Origin: Mesostigma viride
Lineage: Eukaryota; Streptophyta; Mesostigmatophyceae; Mesostigmatales; Mesostigmataceae
NCBI GenBank assembly: GCA_009746045.1
Contig: RPFO01002176.1
Coordinates: forward strand, 259,501 to 323,500
Direction of reading: 5' to 3'
Length of the DNA: 64,000 bases
Position numbers and translations under genes: made by a program. Below the pieces are notes generated by a model, which saw nothing but the letters and a program-made list of their open reading frames with translations, was not told where the DNA came from and made no database searches. Position 1 is the first letter of the stretch. Each line of letters opens with the position of its first letter. Shown here piece after piece: positions 62,684-64,000 of the stretch.

Positions 62684-63061
62684 TCACTTTGTCATGAAAT
62701 CACTTGCCGGGATTTCAGTTTCTCGCTGGCCGGCCTGAAAAAGCTGGTTCTTTATAAACTCTTTCCGATCCGCAGGCTTCTTAGACCACATGTCGGTCCT
62801 CATCGTCCTGAGCTCCTCGAAATGCACGCTTCTCAAACAATGGCGGCCACAACCACAGTCCCAGTCCCTGCAAAGTGCCGCAGCCAAGGACGAATCCTGG
62901 GTGCATTTCGCCAACACGGCGGCTGCAGATAACCGGACCCCGCGCCTCGCCATCATATTGAACACGACGACGCCCAGGAGTAATAGCAAGAAGAACATTC
63001 CCAAAACCTGCCAACCCAGCGCCCCCGCACTGGGCTCCATGAAAACGCCGGGTCTCGCCAT
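62684..63061 (-). CDS. Small one-TM cysteine-rich protein or N-terminal exon
   Basis: It has 125 residues from ATG 63061 (GCCATGG context), MARPGVFMEPSAGALGWQ. An upstream ATG at 63088 would add nine residues. One transmembrane helix follows (VLGMFFLLLLLGVVVFNMMA), then a cysteine cluster DWDCGCGRHCLRSVHFEELR and a basic helix (MWSKKPADRKEFIKNQLFQ). A Cys-X-Cys-X3-Cys cluster followed by such a helix is reminiscent of the N-termini of some transposon-linked uncharacterised proteins, but I cannot assign a family. It may continue by splicing. Confidence 0.4.
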   Translation of the reverse strand: MARPGVFMEPSAGALGWQVLGMFFLLLLLGVVVFNMMARRGVRLSAAAVLAKCTQDSSLAAALCRDWDCGCGRHCLRSVHFEELRTMRTDMWSKKPADRKEFIKNQLFQAGQRETEIPASDFMTK

Positions 63062-63304
63062 GGCTATGTCAACTGGGCAATGTTGCAAACATCATTTGTC
63101 CCCCCCCCTCCCCATCTATTTCTACGTTGGCAGATGGCAAACGTAGATCCCCACGCCATGTGTGGGGGGGAATAAAACATGGCAGACCGGGATGTCACGC
63201 CAGCCCGGTCTGCCCGAGTTGTTTAGCCCATGTTACCTCATTTGGCAGCGATCACCATCGCTGCCGCTCTCGTGAATTCGGGGTGAAAGCGCACGGTGTC
63301 ACGG

Positions 63305-63589
63305 TGTCTCAACATGTTTGTAGTTGGTTTGTAGTTGGTGTCTCGGTGTCTCAGAAACTCGTGGTCCGCATTGAGTGGGTGTCACGGTGTCACGACATCT
63401 GATTGGCCCGGTTCAGATTCGTTTTTTTTTTAATTTTTTTTTAATTCGTTTTTTTTTTTTTTTAATTTGGGGCGAATCTGAACCGGGCCAATCAGATGTC
63501 GTGACACCGTGACACCCACTCAATGCGGACCACGAGTTTCTGAGACACCGAGACACCAACTACAAACCAACTACAAACATGTTGAGACA
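63305..63589. repeat. Foldback: perfect 117-bp inverted repeat with T-rich spacer
   Basis: The left arm is 63305-63421 and the right arm 63473-63589. I found no mismatch when reading the two arms against each other. The 51-bp spacer is almost only T with a few A. The arms contain GGTGTCACGGTGTCACG and a doubled GTAGTTGGTTT. No TSD is obvious, and no coding. Confidence 0.9.
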
Positions 63590-64000
63590 TGGGTGTCACA
63601 ACCGATGTCACAAGGTGTGCAGCAGGTATTTCCTTTCAATCCCCGAGGAAATTATCAACCATTCATCGGCCATTCTGGTCAGGATAGCTAAGAATGGCTA
63701 GCGAATAAAAAGGCAGTATCGAGGCTGGAAATTTTAGTGTATGCTCCTAGGGTCATATATTACTTGCCGTTATTTTTTTTCGCCACAAATTCTGCGGAGT
63801 CCTTCCATTTTGGCGTCATTCACAGGTGGGTGCCTGTTTTGTCGCCGATTTTCTCTCGACCCCACCTACCTGCAGCAAAAAATTTTCCCGATGAAAGTCG
63901 CCCTAACATCTGGTTTTTGACACTAACCGACGCATTTTTTAGTTTTTAAGGCCTTGACCGAAGCACTTTTTTCATTACCGGCTCAGTTTGCTTTAACCGA
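63590..64000. other. No recognisable feature
   Basis: Ordinary composition, no domain in the short plus-strand frames. The sequence runs off the window. Confidence 0.4.

Overview
This 64-kb window is eukaryotic nuclear DNA dominated by transposable elements. The sequence shows LTR retrotransposons, LINEs with two endonuclease types, CACTA transposons, MITEs, chromodomain integrase remnants, long microsatellites and candidate splice sites. A green alga or related protist is the most likely source, from the GC-rich intron-poor host gene, the restriction-enzyme-like LINE endonuclease and the mixture of elements. I cannot name the species.

Positions 1-29593 form one nested stack that can be read from target-site duplications (TSDs). 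A Ty3/gypsy chromovirus (pieces at 29594-29741, 46525-46747 and 47335-48460) was hit by a copia-like element B0 (plus strand, 3431-29593; its 5' part lies left of the window). B0 was then hit by copia-like E1 (ends at 3430, right TSD TAGGG), by a 5'-truncated LINE (7409-25185, TSD ATTGCTA) and by a 2.07-kb LINE derivative that carries only ORF1 (25999-28070, 14-bp TSD). The truncated LINE was hit by full-length copia-like A3 (7506-24983, TSD GAGAC). The 5' LTR of A3 was hit by full-length B1, of the B family (7977-16957, minus strand, TSD CTTGG), and the 5' LTR of B1 by a 493-bp MITE (16351-16843, TSD CACA). Families A and B share LTR ends AGTTAG...CTAACT and an unusual order, Gag-INT-protease-like-RT-RNase H. 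Both have an extra coding region before Gag. Family A separates gag and pol by an in-frame UGA in the context UGA-CUA-G.

Positions 29742-46522 form a 16.8-kb CACTA-type element with 16-bp inverted ends and GGTTACSG-rich subterminal regions. It splits the gypsy integrase gene, whose reading frame rejoins exactly across it. Inside are a higher-order minisatellite, a hairpin satellite, a deleted A-family copy that keeps only integrase (A4), long GGGA/CCCT tracts and a diverged segmental duplication. I recognise no transposase. A second, 587-bp CACTA element (46748-47334) sits in the same gypsy gene.

Positions 48460-64000 hold fragments of a LINE with a restriction-enzyme-like endonuclease, one clear host gene for a multi-pass membrane protein (51616-53802, minus), two possible host exons, a 1.1-kb G-rich pentanucleotide array, a TA-flanked MITE, a tiny 72-bp mobile unit with a 16-bp TSD, an RT-bearing LINE fragment, a small one-TM cysteine-rich ORF and a perfect foldback with 117-bp arms.
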